A stretch of DNA of 64,000 bases. It comes from an uncultured Flavobacteriaceae bacterium. GTDB taxonomy: Bacteria > Bacteroidota > Bacteroidia > Flavobacteriales > Flavobacteriaceae. The first letter of the stretch is position 1. Every line of letters begins with the position of its first letter. The DNA lies in assembly GCA_947494825.1 (NCBI GenBank), contig CANLWN010000005.1:124001-188000 (forward strand), written 5' to 3'. A model generated the notes under the pieces. The model saw nothing but the letters and a program-made list of their open reading frames with translations. It made no database searches and was not told the origin of the DNA. Below, in pieces: positions 43,054 to 52,419 of this stretch. The position numbers and the translations under genes were made by a program.

Positions 43054-43087
43054 AAAGACCATGGCTTTCAGCATCCATGGTCTTTTT
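43054..43087 (+). terminator. Rho-independent terminator of the SusCD operon
   Basis: AAAGACCATGG / CCATGGTCTTT stem, 10-nt loop, T run. It separates SusCD from the following lipoprotein gene. Confidence 0.9.
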
Positions 43088-43198
43088 GTATTTTTGAGTG
43101 GTTCTTGTTGAAAATTAAAATACCTTTAAGACCATAAAAACAAACGCTAAAATGCAATCCTTGGCGGTATGCCGTTGCATATGAATACTCAATCGACA

Positions 43199-46100
43199 AT
43201 GAAAATCTTTTGCGCTTCGCTTTTAATTTGCATCCTTTTGACCTCCTGCACAGATAAAGAGGCTACCCTTTTCAAAAAATTGCCTTCAAGCCAGACCGGT
43301 ATCACGTTCTCCAATACCATTGTGGAGACCGATAGCTTTAATATTTTGACCAATGAGTACATTTTCAATGGCGGAGGTGTGGCCATCGGCGATTTTAATA
43401 ATGATACAAGACCCGATATTTTTTTTACCGGGAACCAAGTGCCCAACAAACTCTATCTGAACAAGGGCGATATGAGGTTTGAGGATGTTTCCATTCCTTC
43501 GGGAATCGGGGCTCCTGACAAATGGAGTACGGGAATGGCCGTGGTGGATATCAATGGGGATAGCTGGCTCGATATCTATGTATGTGCCGCCATGTTGCCC
43601 GGCAAGGCCCAAAGGGCCAATATGTTGTTCGTACATCAGGGTTTGGATGAAAAGGGAGTTCCAAAATTCAGGGAAATGGCCGACGAGTACGGTATAGCCG
43701 ACACCAGAAACAGTATGGGGGCCACCTTTTTTGATTACGACAAGGACGGGTTCTTGGACTTGTATGTCCTGAACAACGAAATGCTACAGACCGTACCCAC
43801 CAATTATCGTCCAAAGATCAATGATGGTACCGCTGTAAGCAACGATCGCCTGTACCATAACAATGGAGACGGCACTTTTACCGATGTTACCCTGGAAGCC
43901 GGAATCACCATGGAAGGTTATGGCCTGGGCATTGCAGTGGCCGATCTAAATTACGATGGGTGGCCTGATCTCCATATAAGCAACGATTATATTACCAATG
44001 ATCTACTCTATATCAACAATCAGGACGGCACGTTTTCCAATAAGATCAAAAGCATGTTGAAACATCAAAGTAAGTTCTCCATGGGATCGGATATCTCTGA
44101 TTATAACAACGATGGCTATTTGGACATTCTTACCTTGGACATGCTGGCCGAGACCAACTATCGGATGAAGACCACCATTGGCAATAATAACTACATCAAT
44201 TATGTGTTCAATGAAAAGTGGGATTATGAATACCAACACGGCAGAAACATGCTCCACGTGGGCAATGGCCCAGGAGTGCCCTTTAGTGAAATAGGGCTCA
44301 TGGCCGGAGTGGCCAGAACAGATTGGAGCTGGTCTCCCCTTTTTGTTGACATGGATAACGATGGCCTAAGGGACTTGCTCATTACCAACGGGTTTCCGCG
44401 CGATATTACCGATAAGGATTTCGGTGATTTCAGTTTAAGTGTCCACCGGTATTTAAGTCCGGAAAAGATCCTGGATTGCATCCCAGTGGTCAAAATTCCA
44501 AATTCAGCTTTTAAGAACAGGGGCAATGGGCTTTTTTCCGATACAAGCAAACACTGGGGGCTCAACATTCCCTCCTTCTCCAATGGAGCGGCATTTGCCG
44601 ATTTGGATGAGGACGGTGACCTGGACTATATAGTGAACAATATCAACGAAGAAGCCTTTATTTTCGAAAGTACCCTGGCCGCATCGCAAAAGGATGAAGC
44701 CGGATTTCTACGCGTGCAATTGGAAGGGCCGGAATTTAACGCCATGGGGCTCGGTGCCAAATTGGTGGTGCGGTACGGGGAAGACCAGTTCCAATACCAT
44801 GAGCACTACCTGACCCGGGGTTATATGTCCTCGGTCGGGACCTGGGTACATTTCGGTTTGGGAAGTCATGTGCAGGTAAGATCGTTGGAAGTCCTTTGGC
44901 CGGATGGGGCCTATCAAAAAATTACCGGTCTTAGCAGCAACGGAATGCTAAAGGTTCACCATAAGGATGCGCAGCAAGTGGATCGTTCGCTGCTGTCCTT
45001 TCCTCTGGTGACCAAAGCATTTAAACCCATTTTTGAGGAAGTGTCAAGGGAGTTGGGCATAGACTTTGTACACAGCGAAAAGGATATCGTTGATTACAAC
45101 GTACAGCGTATCCTGCCCCATAAACTTTCCCAAAACGGTCCGTGTATAGAAGTGGGCGATCTCAATGGGGATGGGTATGAGGACTTCCTTGTTGGAAGTT
45201 CTGCCTCGTATTCCCCCATGCTGTTTTTTCAACAGGCCAATGGTACTTTTGTTCAAAAACCTTTGTTTTCGGAAAAAGCGGATAAAGGATTTGAGGAAGA
45301 GGGCATAGCGCTTTTCGACCTGGAAAATGATGGTGACCTAGATCTGTATCTCCTTTCGGGCAGCAACGAATTTTCCTTGGACAGCGGTCTGTATACCGAT
45401 CGGCTGCTGGTCAATGATGGAGCGGGGAATTTTACTTCAAGCCCCGACAAGCTACCAAAGATCAGTGCCAGTGGTTCCGTGGTAAGAGCCCATGATTTTG
45501 ACCAAGATGGTTTTACAGACCTTTTCGTGGGCGGTAGAACACCTATCGCGCAATATCCCATGGCAGAAAAAAGCTTCCTGCTTAAAAATAATAAGGGCAT
45601 ACTGGAAGATGTTACAGAACAAATGGCTCCTGATTTAAGGAGGGTGGGAATGGTAACCGATGCCCTCTGGGCCGACGTGGATTCCGATGGCAACTCCGAT
45701 CTCGCCGTCGTTGGGGAATTCATGCCCATAACCTTTTTTAAAAACCAGGGAACCGCTTTCAAAAAACTACAGGAAACGGGTCTGGACAGTGTCCTGGGAT
45801 GGTGGGAGAGCATCCGTGCTGCAGACTTTGATAAGGACGGAGATCTGGATTTTATAGCCGGAAATATGGGTGCCAACAATTTTTACCGGCCTTCCAAGGA
45901 AAGACCGGTTACCCTGTTGGCAAAAGACTTTGATGCCAATGGTAGTATAGACCCCGTGCTGTTTGCCTACTTTAAGAAAGACCGCGAAAATTACGAATCG
46001 TTTCCCGTGAGCTTCTGGGGCGACCTGTTTGGGCAAAGTCCGCTGTTTCGGTCAAAATTTAACTTCTACGACGAATATGCCAAGGTCACACAGCACGACC

Positions 46101-46522
46101 TTTTCACAAGGGAAGAACTCAAAGGGGTCAAAACCATGGTGGGCAACTACGATAGAAGCAGTTATATCGAGAATTTGGGAGATGGGAAATTCGGACCCAC
46201 TGCCCTGCCCCTAGCGGCACAAATAGCCCCGATCAATGATCTATCGGTCACCGATTTTGATAACGATGGAAATCTGGATCTGCTGCTCATTGGCAATGAT
46301 TATGGCAATGAGACCTTTATAGGTAGATATGATGCACTCAATGGGCTCGTGTTAAAGGGAAATGGTACCGGTGGATTTACCACGGTCAGGACAAGGGAAA
46401 GCGGTTTTATGGTTCCTGGAGATGCAAAGGCCATAACCGAAATTAAGAGTGCGCATGGCAGCTCTCTGTATCTTGTAACTCAAAATAGAGGTCGCATATT
46501 GGCCTTTAGAAAAGTGGAATAA
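43199..46522 (+). CDS. FG-GAP/VCBS repeat lipoprotein with ASPIC/UnbV domain
   Basis: 1107 residues from ATG 43199 (MKIFCASLL); the longer frame starts ten residues earlier. Lipobox LLTSCTD. Many calcium-binding FG-GAP units (AIGDFNNDTRPDIFFTGN, DYDKDGFLDLYV, DYNNDGYLDILTLD, DLDEDGDLDYIVNN, DFDNDGNLDLLLIGN) form beta-propellers. An ASPIC/UnbV domain lies near residues 510-590 (LGAKLVVRYG..SVGTWVHFGLG..SLEVLWPDG). Such proteins very often accompany SusCD pairs, probably as surface binding components, and this one lies just downstream of the terminator. Confidence 0.88.
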   Translation: MKIFCASLLICILLTSCTDKEATLFKKLPSSQTGITFSNTIVETDSFNILTNEYIFNGGGVAIGDFNNDTRPDIFFTGNQVPNKLYLNKGDMRFEDVSIPSGIGAPDKWSTGMAVVDINGDSWLDIYVCAAMLPGKAQRANMLFVHQGLDEKGVPKFREMADEYGIADTRNSMGATFFDYDKDGFLDLYVLNNEMLQTVPTNYRPKINDGTAVSNDRLYHNNGDGTFTDVTLEAGITMEGYGLGIAVADLNYDGWPDLHISNDYITNDLLYINNQDGTFSNKIKSMLKHQSKFSMGSDISDYNNDGYLDILTLDMLAETNYRMKTTIGNNNYINYVFNEKWDYEYQHGRNMLHVGNGPGVPFSEIGLMAGVARTDWSWSPLFVDMDNDGLRDLLITNGFPRDITDKDFGDFSLSVHRYLSPEKILDCIPVVKIPNSAFKNRGNGLFSDTSKHWGLNIPSFSNGAAFADLDEDGDLDYIVNNINEEAFIFESTLAASQKDEAGFLRVQLEGPEFNAMGLGAKLVVRYGEDQFQYHEHYLTRGYMSSVGTWVHFGLGSHVQVRSLEVLWPDGAYQKITGLSSNGMLKVHHKDAQQVDRSLLSFPLVTKAFKPIFEEVSRELGIDFVHSEKDIVDYNVQRILPHKLSQNGPCIEVGDLNGDGYEDFLVGSSASYSPMLFFQQANGTFVQKPLFSEKADKGFEEEGIALFDLENDGDLDLYLLSGSNEFSLDSGLYTDRLLVNDGAGNFTSSPDKLPKISASGSVVRAHDFDQDGFTDLFVGGRTPIAQYPMAEKSFLLKNNKGILEDVTEQMAPDLRRVGMVTDALWADVDSDGNSDLAVVGEFMPITFFKNQGTAFKKLQETGLDSVLGWWESIRAADFDKDGDLDFIAGNMGANNFYRPSKERPVTLLAKDFDANGSIDPVLFAYFKKDRENYESFPVSFWGDLFGQSPLFRSKFNFYDEYAKVTQHDLFTREELKGVKTMVGNYDRSSYIENLGDGKFGPTALPLAAQIAPINDLSVTDFDNDGNLDLLLIGNDYGNETFIGRYDALNGLVLKGNGTGGFTTVRTRESGFMVPGDAKAITEIKSAHGSSLYLVTQNRGRILAFRKVE

Positions 46523-46546
46523 CGCAGCATATTTATTGATTTTCTA

Positions 46547-46616
46547 CCACTTGTTATCGCTTGAGGCCCACTTATTACATCAGTCTTTTTTTCCTCCCCT
46601 TCAATTCCGAGCTTTG
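46547..46616 (+). promoter_or_regulatory. LytTR-type promoter 5
   Basis: Direct repeats CCACTTGTTAT (46547) and CCACTTATTAC (46568), 21 bp apart; -7-like GAGCTTTG at 46609, 41 bp from the second repeat start, about 60 bp before the ATG at 46676. Confidence 0.75.
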
Positions 46617-46675
46617 GCCCGGAAGAATATCCCCTAGTAGTGCTTTGCCCAACACAGGGGGAAAGCTGGGGAGAA

Positions 46676-47446
46676 ATGAGACCTATGATCAGACCAATGC
46701 CCCGCATCGCAAAGACCAAAATTTTTACCTATACCACATTGCTTTGCGCAGCAGGCATACTGTTTTCCGAAATCGCATCTGCCCAAACAAAACTCAAAGC
46801 AACTTCCCTTTCGAAAAGGAGCCATGCCCAAGGTTTCTACATGGAGGTCCGGGGCGGCCTTTCGTTTTTTGACGATACCAAACTCCATGTGGATCGCCTG
46901 GAACAAGTCTTTGGCAAGGGAGCCCGTAGTGACTTCGATACCAAACCAGGCCGACTACTGGAAATGGCGGCAGGACATAGCCTTGGTCCCTGGTTTCGTT
47001 GGGAAATCAGTGGTGGCCACCTACGGAGTGCCCTGGAAGACTATAGGTTCCTGGTCGGTGGACGGGTCGTAAAACCCAAAGTGGATGGGACCATCGGAGG
47101 ACTCTATGGGTTGGGCAATCTGTACTGCGATCTCTACCCTTCCCTGATCGGTATCAGGACGGATCAACTAGCATTCGTTCTCGGTGGTGGTATAGGTCTC
47201 ATGGATACGGCCCTGGAAGCTCAACTGGACGGAGCCCGGGTAATCAAGGATTCTGATACCGTAGTTGCCTATCAGCTAACGGCTGGGGTGTCTTTTCGTA
47301 CGGATCGGACCCTTACCCTTTCCGCAATGTATCGGCACCTGGACGCCGGAACCCCTAGTTTTAAAAGTGAAGACTCCCGCTTGGGGGAAGCGCAAGTGGC
47401 ATTTGGGAATCACAACATTTTCTTGGGAATTCGGTTCACCTATTGA
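46676..47446 (+). CDS. Outer-membrane beta-barrel protein
   Basis: 256 residues from ATG 46676; nearby ATGs at 46640 and 46685 are alternatives. A long signal peptide ends FSEIASAQ. The mature chain is an eight-strand-like barrel (GFYMEVRGGLSFFDD, WFRWEISGGHL, LAFVLGGGIGLMD, AYQLTAGVSFRT, LTLSAMYRHLD) ending HNIFLGIRFTY with the terminal aromatic typical of outer-membrane barrels. The last 192 bp are duplicated at 58247-58438. Its promoter groups it with the SusCD locus. Confidence 0.75.
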   Translation: MRPMIRPMPRIAKTKIFTYTTLLCAAGILFSEIASAQTKLKATSLSKRSHAQGFYMEVRGGLSFFDDTKLHVDRLEQVFGKGARSDFDTKPGRLLEMAAGHSLGPWFRWEISGGHLRSALEDYRFLVGGRVVKPKVDGTIGGLYGLGNLYCDLYPSLIGIRTDQLAFVLGGGIGLMDTALEAQLDGARVIKDSDTVVAYQLTAGVSFRTDRTLTLSAMYRHLDAGTPSFKSEDSRLGEAQVAFGNHNIFLGIRFTY

Positions 47447-47518
47447 ACGGTCTTGAAACCGTGCCTTCCGATAGGTATGGAATCATATGCCTTTATAAAC
47501 TCATAGTGGTTATTCGGT

Positions 47519-47610
47519 TTTATATATTTTCACCTTTCGATAAGAAGATGATCCGTTTGATCGTTTTCCTGTACTTGATTCTATCCTTCCGCAATCGCCT
47601 TCGCTGTAGT
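47519..47610 (-). repeat. Dispersed repeat copy A (overlaps the BCCT 3' end)
   Basis: About 90 bp resembling 52260-52352 and 53341-53432, coding here for the basic C-terminal tail of the BCCT transporter (RRRLRKDRIKYRKTIKRIIF). Confidence 0.6.
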
Positions 47611-49103
47611 TTTCTATGTTCTTTCAATAGTCCTTTGTACAGACTGTAGCAGATGATCAACAGTATTATGGCAAAAGGAAGGCCAGCGCTCAGGGCGGCG
47701 GACTGTAAAGCCACCAACCCACCGCCCAACAATAGGGTTATGGCCACGCCTCCTTCGGAAAGGGCCCAGAAAATGCGCTGTCCTACCGGAGCATCCAATT
47801 TTCCACCACTGGTAATGTTATCTATGACCAGGGAACCCGAGTCGGACGATGTAACAAAAAAGCTGGTGACCAGGACGATCCCGACAAGACCCGTGATAAA
47901 ATCCAGGGGGAATTCTTTGAGCATGGCGAACAGGGCCGTGGAAATATCGTTTTCTACAGCCCGGGCCACGCTTCCAATGCCATTGATCTCCAGGAACAGG
48001 GCCGAGCCCCCAAAAACCGATATCCACAAAAAGGTAAGCAAGGTAGGGACCAATAGGACCCCCAGCACAAATTCCCTTACGGTGCGGCCTTTGGAGACCC
48101 TCGCTATGAATAGGCCTACAAAGGGCGACCACGAAATCCACCAGGCCCAATAGAAGAGGGTATCACGATCTTGTTCGCCGTTCGAGTATACATCGGTCCA
48201 GGTGCCCAGGCCCACAATTTCCTGTACATAGCCACCGACGGTCTGGATAAATCCTTCCATAAGAAAGAAGGTGGGGCCCAAGAGGAGCATCAAGGTCAAA
48301 AAAATGGCACCGAGCTTTATATTGAGCTCGCTCAACACCCGTATGCCCTTGTCCAGTCCGAGCACCACAGAAATTGTGGCGGCAAGGGTAATGCCACCAA
48401 TGAGCCCTACTTGCATCCAAACATCGTTGGGGGTACCAAAACGGTAATGGAGGCCCGAGGCGATCTGTTGGGCACCAAAGCCCAGGGAAGCGGCCAGGCC
48501 AAAAAGGGTGGCCACAACACTAAGCACATCGACCACATCGCCAAAGGGGCCATAGATCTTCTTGCCCAGGAGCGGGAAAAAAACGGAACGGATGGCAAGC
48601 GGAAGTTTTTTGTTGAACGCGAAAAAGGCCAGGGCCAGTCCGATCAAGGCGTAGATTCCCCAGGCGTGCAGGCCCCAATGCAGATAAGTATACACCAAGG
48701 CGTTGTGCGTTTTCCCGGCCATATCCCCGACAGCCACGGGAGGGGAAACAAAATTGGCCATAGGTTCGGCCACACTAAAAAAGAGCAATCCAATACCCAT
48801 TCCCGCGGAAAAAAGCATGGAGAACCAGCCAAAGCGACTGAATTCCGGCCTGCTCCCCTCCCCTCCCAACCTCAGTTTTCCAAACTTGCCGAAGGCGAAA
48901 TAAAGCACAACGACCAGAAGTATGTTAACGGTCAGTATAAAAAGCCAGCCGACCTGTTCCATGATCCAGGACCGGACATCGGTAAAAATCCCTTCCACGG
49001 GCCCGCCGATCCAAAGGACAAGTATAATGAAGACAAGAATGAGCCCGGCGGATGGATAGAACACCGGGGCGTGAATATCGAAGTACTTTTTGCTGTTTTT
49101 CAC
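47520..49103 (-). CDS. BCCT-family transporter (betaine/choline/carnitine type)
   Basis: 527 residues, twelve membrane helices. Family signatures: FSRFGWFSMLFSAGMGIGLLFFSVAEP, the HWGLHAWGIYALIGLALAFFAF segment and FYWAWWISWSPFVGLFIARVSKGRTVREF. It takes up quaternary-ammonium compatible solutes, driven by Na+ or H+, across the inner membrane; relevant for a marine or saline habitat. The C-terminal tail is highly basic, which in BetP-type members senses osmotic stress. A related tail sequence recurs twice near 52-53 kb. Confidence 0.92.
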   Translation of the reverse strand: MKNSKKYFDIHAPVFYPSAGLILVFIILVLWIGGPVEGIFTDVRSWIMEQVGWLFILTVNILLVVVLYFAFGKFGKLRLGGEGSRPEFSRFGWFSMLFSAGMGIGLLFFSVAEPMANFVSPPVAVGDMAGKTHNALVYTYLHWGLHAWGIYALIGLALAFFAFNKKLPLAIRSVFFPLLGKKIYGPFGDVVDVLSVVATLFGLAASLGFGAQQIASGLHYRFGTPNDVWMQVGLIGGITLAATISVVLGLDKGIRVLSELNIKLGAIFLTLMLLLGPTFFLMEGFIQTVGGYVQEIVGLGTWTDVYSNGEQDRDTLFYWAWWISWSPFVGLFIARVSKGRTVREFVLGVLLVPTLLTFLWISVFGGSALFLEINGIGSVARAVENDISTALFAMLKEFPLDFITGLVGIVLVTSFFVTSSDSGSLVIDNITSGGKLDAPVGQRIFWALSEGGVAITLLLGGGLVALQSAALSAGLPFAIILLIICYSLYKGLLKEHRKLQRRRLRKDRIKYRKTIKRIIFLSKGENI

Positions 49104-49130
49104 GTATTTGGTTTTTGGTTCAAGGTTTAA

Positions 49131-49339
49131 GGTTTGAGATTCTTCGCTTCACGATGCGCCGCTCTGAATGACAATACGCCTTGATCTATCATTCCGAACC
49201 TACAAGGAATCTCTAGTACCATTACCTACTGCCTACTGAACACTGTCAAACATGGCGCAATGCGCTAAACGCTCTACGCAACGCGCAAACTCATCACTCA
49301 TAATTCATAACAGAACTACCTACTGCCCACTGCCTACTG
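49131..49339. repeat. 209-bp direct repeat, first copy
   Basis: Nearly identical to 49448-49656 (317 bp offset). It contains low-complexity CCTACTGCCTACTGAACACTG and a GCGCAATGCGCTAAACGCTC block; that block occurs a third time at about 49371. The whole 49104-49692 spacer is made of such repeats; no gene is seen. Confidence 0.85.
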
Positions 49340-49447
49340 AACGCTGCTTACTGAACACTGCCAAACATGGCGCAATGCGCTAAACGCTCTACGCAACGCG
49401 CAAACTCATGACTCATAACTTAGAACTGCCTACTGTTTACTGTTAGA

Positions 49448-49656
49448 GGTTTGAGATTCTTCGCTTCACGATGCTTCACTCTGAATGACAATACGCCTTG
49501 ATCTATCATTCCGAACCTACAAGGAATCTCTAGTACCATTACCTACTGCCTACTGAACACTGTCAAACATGACGCAATGCGCTAAACGCTCTACGCAACG
49601 CGCAAACTCATCACTCATAATTCATAACAGAACTACCTACTGCCCACTGCCTACTG
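49448..49656. repeat. 209-bp direct repeat, second copy
   Basis: Second copy of 49131-49339, differing at a handful of positions. It ends about 40 bp from the SusD stop codon. Confidence 0.85.
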
Positions 49657-49692
49657 CCTACTGAACACTGCCTACTGAACACCGCCAACCGT

Positions 49693-51168
49693 TCATCGCA
49701 CCAACCAGATCGGCGCATTAAAATCATTGGACCCGCCGATCCTTTCCAAAGCGTCCCGGTAGTTGGCCTGGTTTAAACTCTGTTCCTGTCCGGGATAGGT
49801 GAACTTCAGCGGCAACCTGTCATTGTTCAGGTTACCACAGGCGGGGCCCATGAAGGGAATGCCCTTCCAATCGAAATCGCTTTCAAAATACCATCTCCTT
49901 AATTCGAAATAGGGCTCCAGGCCGGTAAAGAACAGGGAAAGCCATTTTTGCTCCCAAACATCCGTTGGTTGTGCATAGGCTACCCCCGATCGGGCATAAT
50001 AGTCCTCAAAACCGGCCCATCCGAAGGAGGTATAGTCCACCTGATAATACGCCATGGATGCCGCTATACCGTTGCGGTAATGCGTTTCCACCGGATCGTT
50101 GATCCAGCCCTTAACAGCGGCTTCCGCCAATAAAAACTCCACTTCGGCATAGGTCATGATAATCCCTTTTGCCGTTTCAAGCCCCAGTTCACTGGCCAGG
50201 GTCTGGGCCGGATCATTGAAATATGCTGCGCCCAGTCTGGACCCCGCTTTGTGACAATCGGCAGTACTTGAACCGTTGAAAGCCCCTGAGAATACCGGAT
50301 CGTTATAGTCATCATTGTCCGGGCGGGCATAACGGGACAATCGCGGGTCGTTATGCCCCAACATAAGGCCGTACGAAGTTTGACTCAACGCAACGGCATC
50401 AAAATCGCCTGTTTTTAAAGGGATCAGGGGAAACTGGTTCGGAAATCCCCTTAGAAAGGTAAATACGGCATTTTCATCGTTTGAATTGATGATATTGCCC
50501 GCATCCACGATACGGGCGAACCGTGTCCCTGCATCGGGTAACTGGTTGTTTGCCGTCATCAATAACCTTAGGCGGAGCGAATTGGCCAAGCGTTGCCATT
50601 GCATGGCATCTCCGTTGAAAAGAATGTCCCCGCCTATGCTGCCCTTCCCGGAGGCCAACAACGCATCCGCACGCCGTAGCTCGGAGAGCAGATCGGTATA
50701 GATGGCTTCCTGAGGGTCGTAGCTGGGGGTAAAGTTGTCCCCCGCCCCGCCAATGGCCCCGCTATAGGGTATATCGCCATAGGCATTGGTAAGGGTGGCA
50801 AAGATGTAGCTCCTGAGCACAATGGCCGCGCCTTCCAGAACGGCATTCTGTTCTGCGATCGCCGCGGTTTCCACTTGGGATATATCCGTCAGACTGGTAT
50901 AAAGGCCTTCCCAAACCGTGGGGAAAGCGTTCCAATGGTAGGCATCTACCTCCGTTCTCAAGGTTTTGGCCGTCAACTGCGCAATATTGTTCCCCAACAG
51001 GAAGGATTCGGTGACCAGGGTGGTCATGCCCTGTCGGATAGCGGACGGCAATAAGACGTCTGTAGCGACCTGGGTGGGTTCGTTCGGGTTTAGGTTCATT
51101 TCCTCGAATCCGTCACAGGCCATACACATAGGGAGCAGGGACACTAAAAAATATGTTTTGGTCTTCAT
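49693..51168 (-). CDS. SusD-like lipoprotein (second SusCD system)
   Basis: 491 residues. Lipobox LPMCMACDGF, then EEMNLNPNEPTQV typical of the SusD-like_2 group (shorter than classic SusD), with TPR-type helices and the C-terminal PYFELRRWYF..NNDRLPLKFTYPGQE. Its SusC partner is at 53463-56756 on the same strand, but instead of being adjacent the genes are 2.3 kb apart, separated by toxin-antitoxin genes and repeats. Substrate unknown. Confidence 0.9.
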   Translation of the reverse strand: MKTKTYFLVSLLPMCMACDGFEEMNLNPNEPTQVATDVLLPSAIRQGMTTLVTESFLLGNNIAQLTAKTLRTEVDAYHWNAFPTVWEGLYTSLTDISQVETAAIAEQNAVLEGAAIVLRSYIFATLTNAYGDIPYSGAIGGAGDNFTPSYDPQEAIYTDLLSELRRADALLASGKGSIGGDILFNGDAMQWQRLANSLRLRLLMTANNQLPDAGTRFARIVDAGNIINSNDENAVFTFLRGFPNQFPLIPLKTGDFDAVALSQTSYGLMLGHNDPRLSRYARPDNDDYNDPVFSGAFNGSSTADCHKAGSRLGAAYFNDPAQTLASELGLETAKGIIMTYAEVEFLLAEAAVKGWINDPVETHYRNGIAASMAYYQVDYTSFGWAGFEDYYARSGVAYAQPTDVWEQKWLSLFFTGLEPYFELRRWYFESDFDWKGIPFMGPACGNLNNDRLPLKFTYPGQEQSLNQANYRDALERIGGSNDFNAPIWLVR

Positions 51169-51235
51169 CTGGTACTATTTCTATTCGTATGTTTTGTTGT
51201 CTATTTTGTTCTATCGGTTATCTCCTGGGAGTCCG

Positions 51236-51253
51236 TCCCGATAGCTATCGGGA
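51236..51253. repeat. 18-bp perfect palindrome
   Basis: TCCCGATAGCTATCGGGA, about 70 bp upstream of the SusD-like start codon. It could be an operator or part of a dispersed palindromic repeat. Confidence 0.6.
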
Positions 51254-51270
51254 AGGCTTTTTTTAGCGTT

Positions 51271-51455
51271 GTTCAACAAGTCTTCTTGAAATGTTCAACC
51301 TATCTTCTTGATGTGTTCAACCTATCATCCTGAAATGTTCAACCTATCTTCTTGATGTGTTCAACCTATCCTCTTGATGTGTTCAACCTACCCTCTTGAT
51401 ATATTCAACCTATCTTCTTGAACTGTTCAACCTATCTTCTTGAACTGTTCAACAA
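51271..51455. repeat. 22-bp minisatellite, nine units
   Basis: GTTCAAC (once ATTCAAC) recurs at 51271, 51293, 51315, 51337, 51359, 51381, 51403, 51425 and 51447, an exact 22-bp period. The unit is about GTTCAACCTATCTTCTTGAT plus two bases. There are no spacers, so it is not a CRISPR array. Confidence 0.92.
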
Positions 51456-51708
51456 GTCTTTCCAGGAACGGTCAAAGAGAGTCAGGACACTGTTATATCC
51501 CTCAAAACTGCTTATAAAATGAACAGGAAGAAAACCCCATGTAACAACCGGGCGTATATCGGAATAAATGGGAAGATCAGGAGTTGTCTGTATATAAAAG
51601 GGGGGTAAGGAAAAAACCTGCCCGTCCGGCAGGCGGGGAAAATATGAATCAGCTTTAGGGAACCGGACCAGGGCTTTTTATAGGAGGTCTTGTTGCGTAG
51701 CGTTATTT
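51456..51708. other. Non-coding spacer
   Basis: No gene. Holds a CCTGCC / GGCAGG stem near 51617-51632. Confidence 0.4.
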
Positions 51709-51912
51709 TCAGCCCTGTAGAATTTCCAGTAATTTTTTGGGATTCTGTCGGTTGTCCCAAAAAGCGGAAATTATAATAGACTCGCCGGTTATTTTATAAT
51801 AGATGCTAAAGTTCCCTAACGATGCCACTCTGACATCTGGTAGACTTGTTTCTTTTTACCAATATTCAAGGATTCCAACAAATTGAATATCGGCTGTTTT
51901 GGTCCAGATCAC
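51709..51912 (-). pseudogene. RelE/ParE-type toxin relic
   Basis: Starts with a GTG overlapping the antitoxin stop and encodes WTKTADIQFVGILEYW, the usual start of a RelE/ParE toxin. A one-base deletion then causes a stop, and the middle ~30-40 codons are missing. The typical C-terminal half follows (VRVASLGNFSIYYK..IIISAFWDNRQNPKKLLEIL). The toxin is therefore inactive. Confidence 0.7.
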
Positions 51913-52151
51913 ATCGTGTTCAGCCATTCAAGATTGCGTTTTTCCATTTCATCCTGTGAAATCAATCTTCCATTTTCGATATCTTCCTCACTCATTTGCA
52001 GCATTTGTTTTTGTTCGTCGGAAAGTTTAACTATATCCGTTTCCGATGCACTGGAAGAAATAAGTTTGTCGAGTGCCTCCAAAAATTCCTTGTTTCGGAT
52101 AGTCAGGATCTTATCTATTAATCCATTTCGTATTTTGTCCACTGTTGCCAT
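51909..52151 (-). CDS. Antitoxin-like protein of a broken toxin-antitoxin pair
   Basis: 80 residues, acidic and helical (LDKLISSSASETDIVKLSDEQKQMLQMSEEDIENGRLISQDEMEKRNLEWL). The LSDEQKQMLxMSxEDIxxGRLIS part is the usual C-terminal toxin-binding segment of antitoxins paired with RelE/ParE toxins in Bacteroidota. The cognate toxin gene next to it is broken. Confidence 0.7.
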   Translation of the reverse strand: MATVDKIRNGLIDKILTIRNKEFLEALDKLISSSASETDIVKLSDEQKQMLQMSEEDIENGRLISQDEMEKRNLEWLNTM

Positions 52152-52200
52152 CTTTGATTTTCTTTATGTAAGTATCTTAAAAATTAACGAGTTTGACCAA

Positions 52201-52352
52201 TGTTGTACAACATAGCTATATGACCATTGATCCCTTATAGGTCCGTACCCCTTATTTGACTTTTTATACATTTTCATCTTTTGATAAAACGGATCCGTTT
52301 TGATCATTTTCCCGTACGGGGTCTTTTCTTTCCGCAATCGCTTCCGCTAGCG
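52201..52352 (-). repeat. Dispersed repeat copy B, left of the parDE unit
   Basis: Starts with TGTTGTACAACA, then a block (GGTCCGTACCCC..TTTTTATACATTTTCATC) and a tail resembling the BCCT 3' end. About three-quarters identical to 53285-53432; the two copies are in the same orientation and bracket the parDE genes. Confidence 0.65.
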
Positions 52353-52419
52353 GTGTTTTTTTTAAATTCTTGGGTTGTGCAGCGGTTACCATGGTTAGGC
52401 AACGTTTTTATTAATTTGA

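Noticed and set aside
48171-49130. 319-codon plus-strand frame antisense to the BCCT transporter
   Set aside because: Gly/His/Lys-rich nonsense composition; the minus-strand transporter is unambiguous.
51271-51455. 22-bp repeats as CRISPR
   Set aside because: The units are directly contiguous with no unique spacers and no cas genes nearby.
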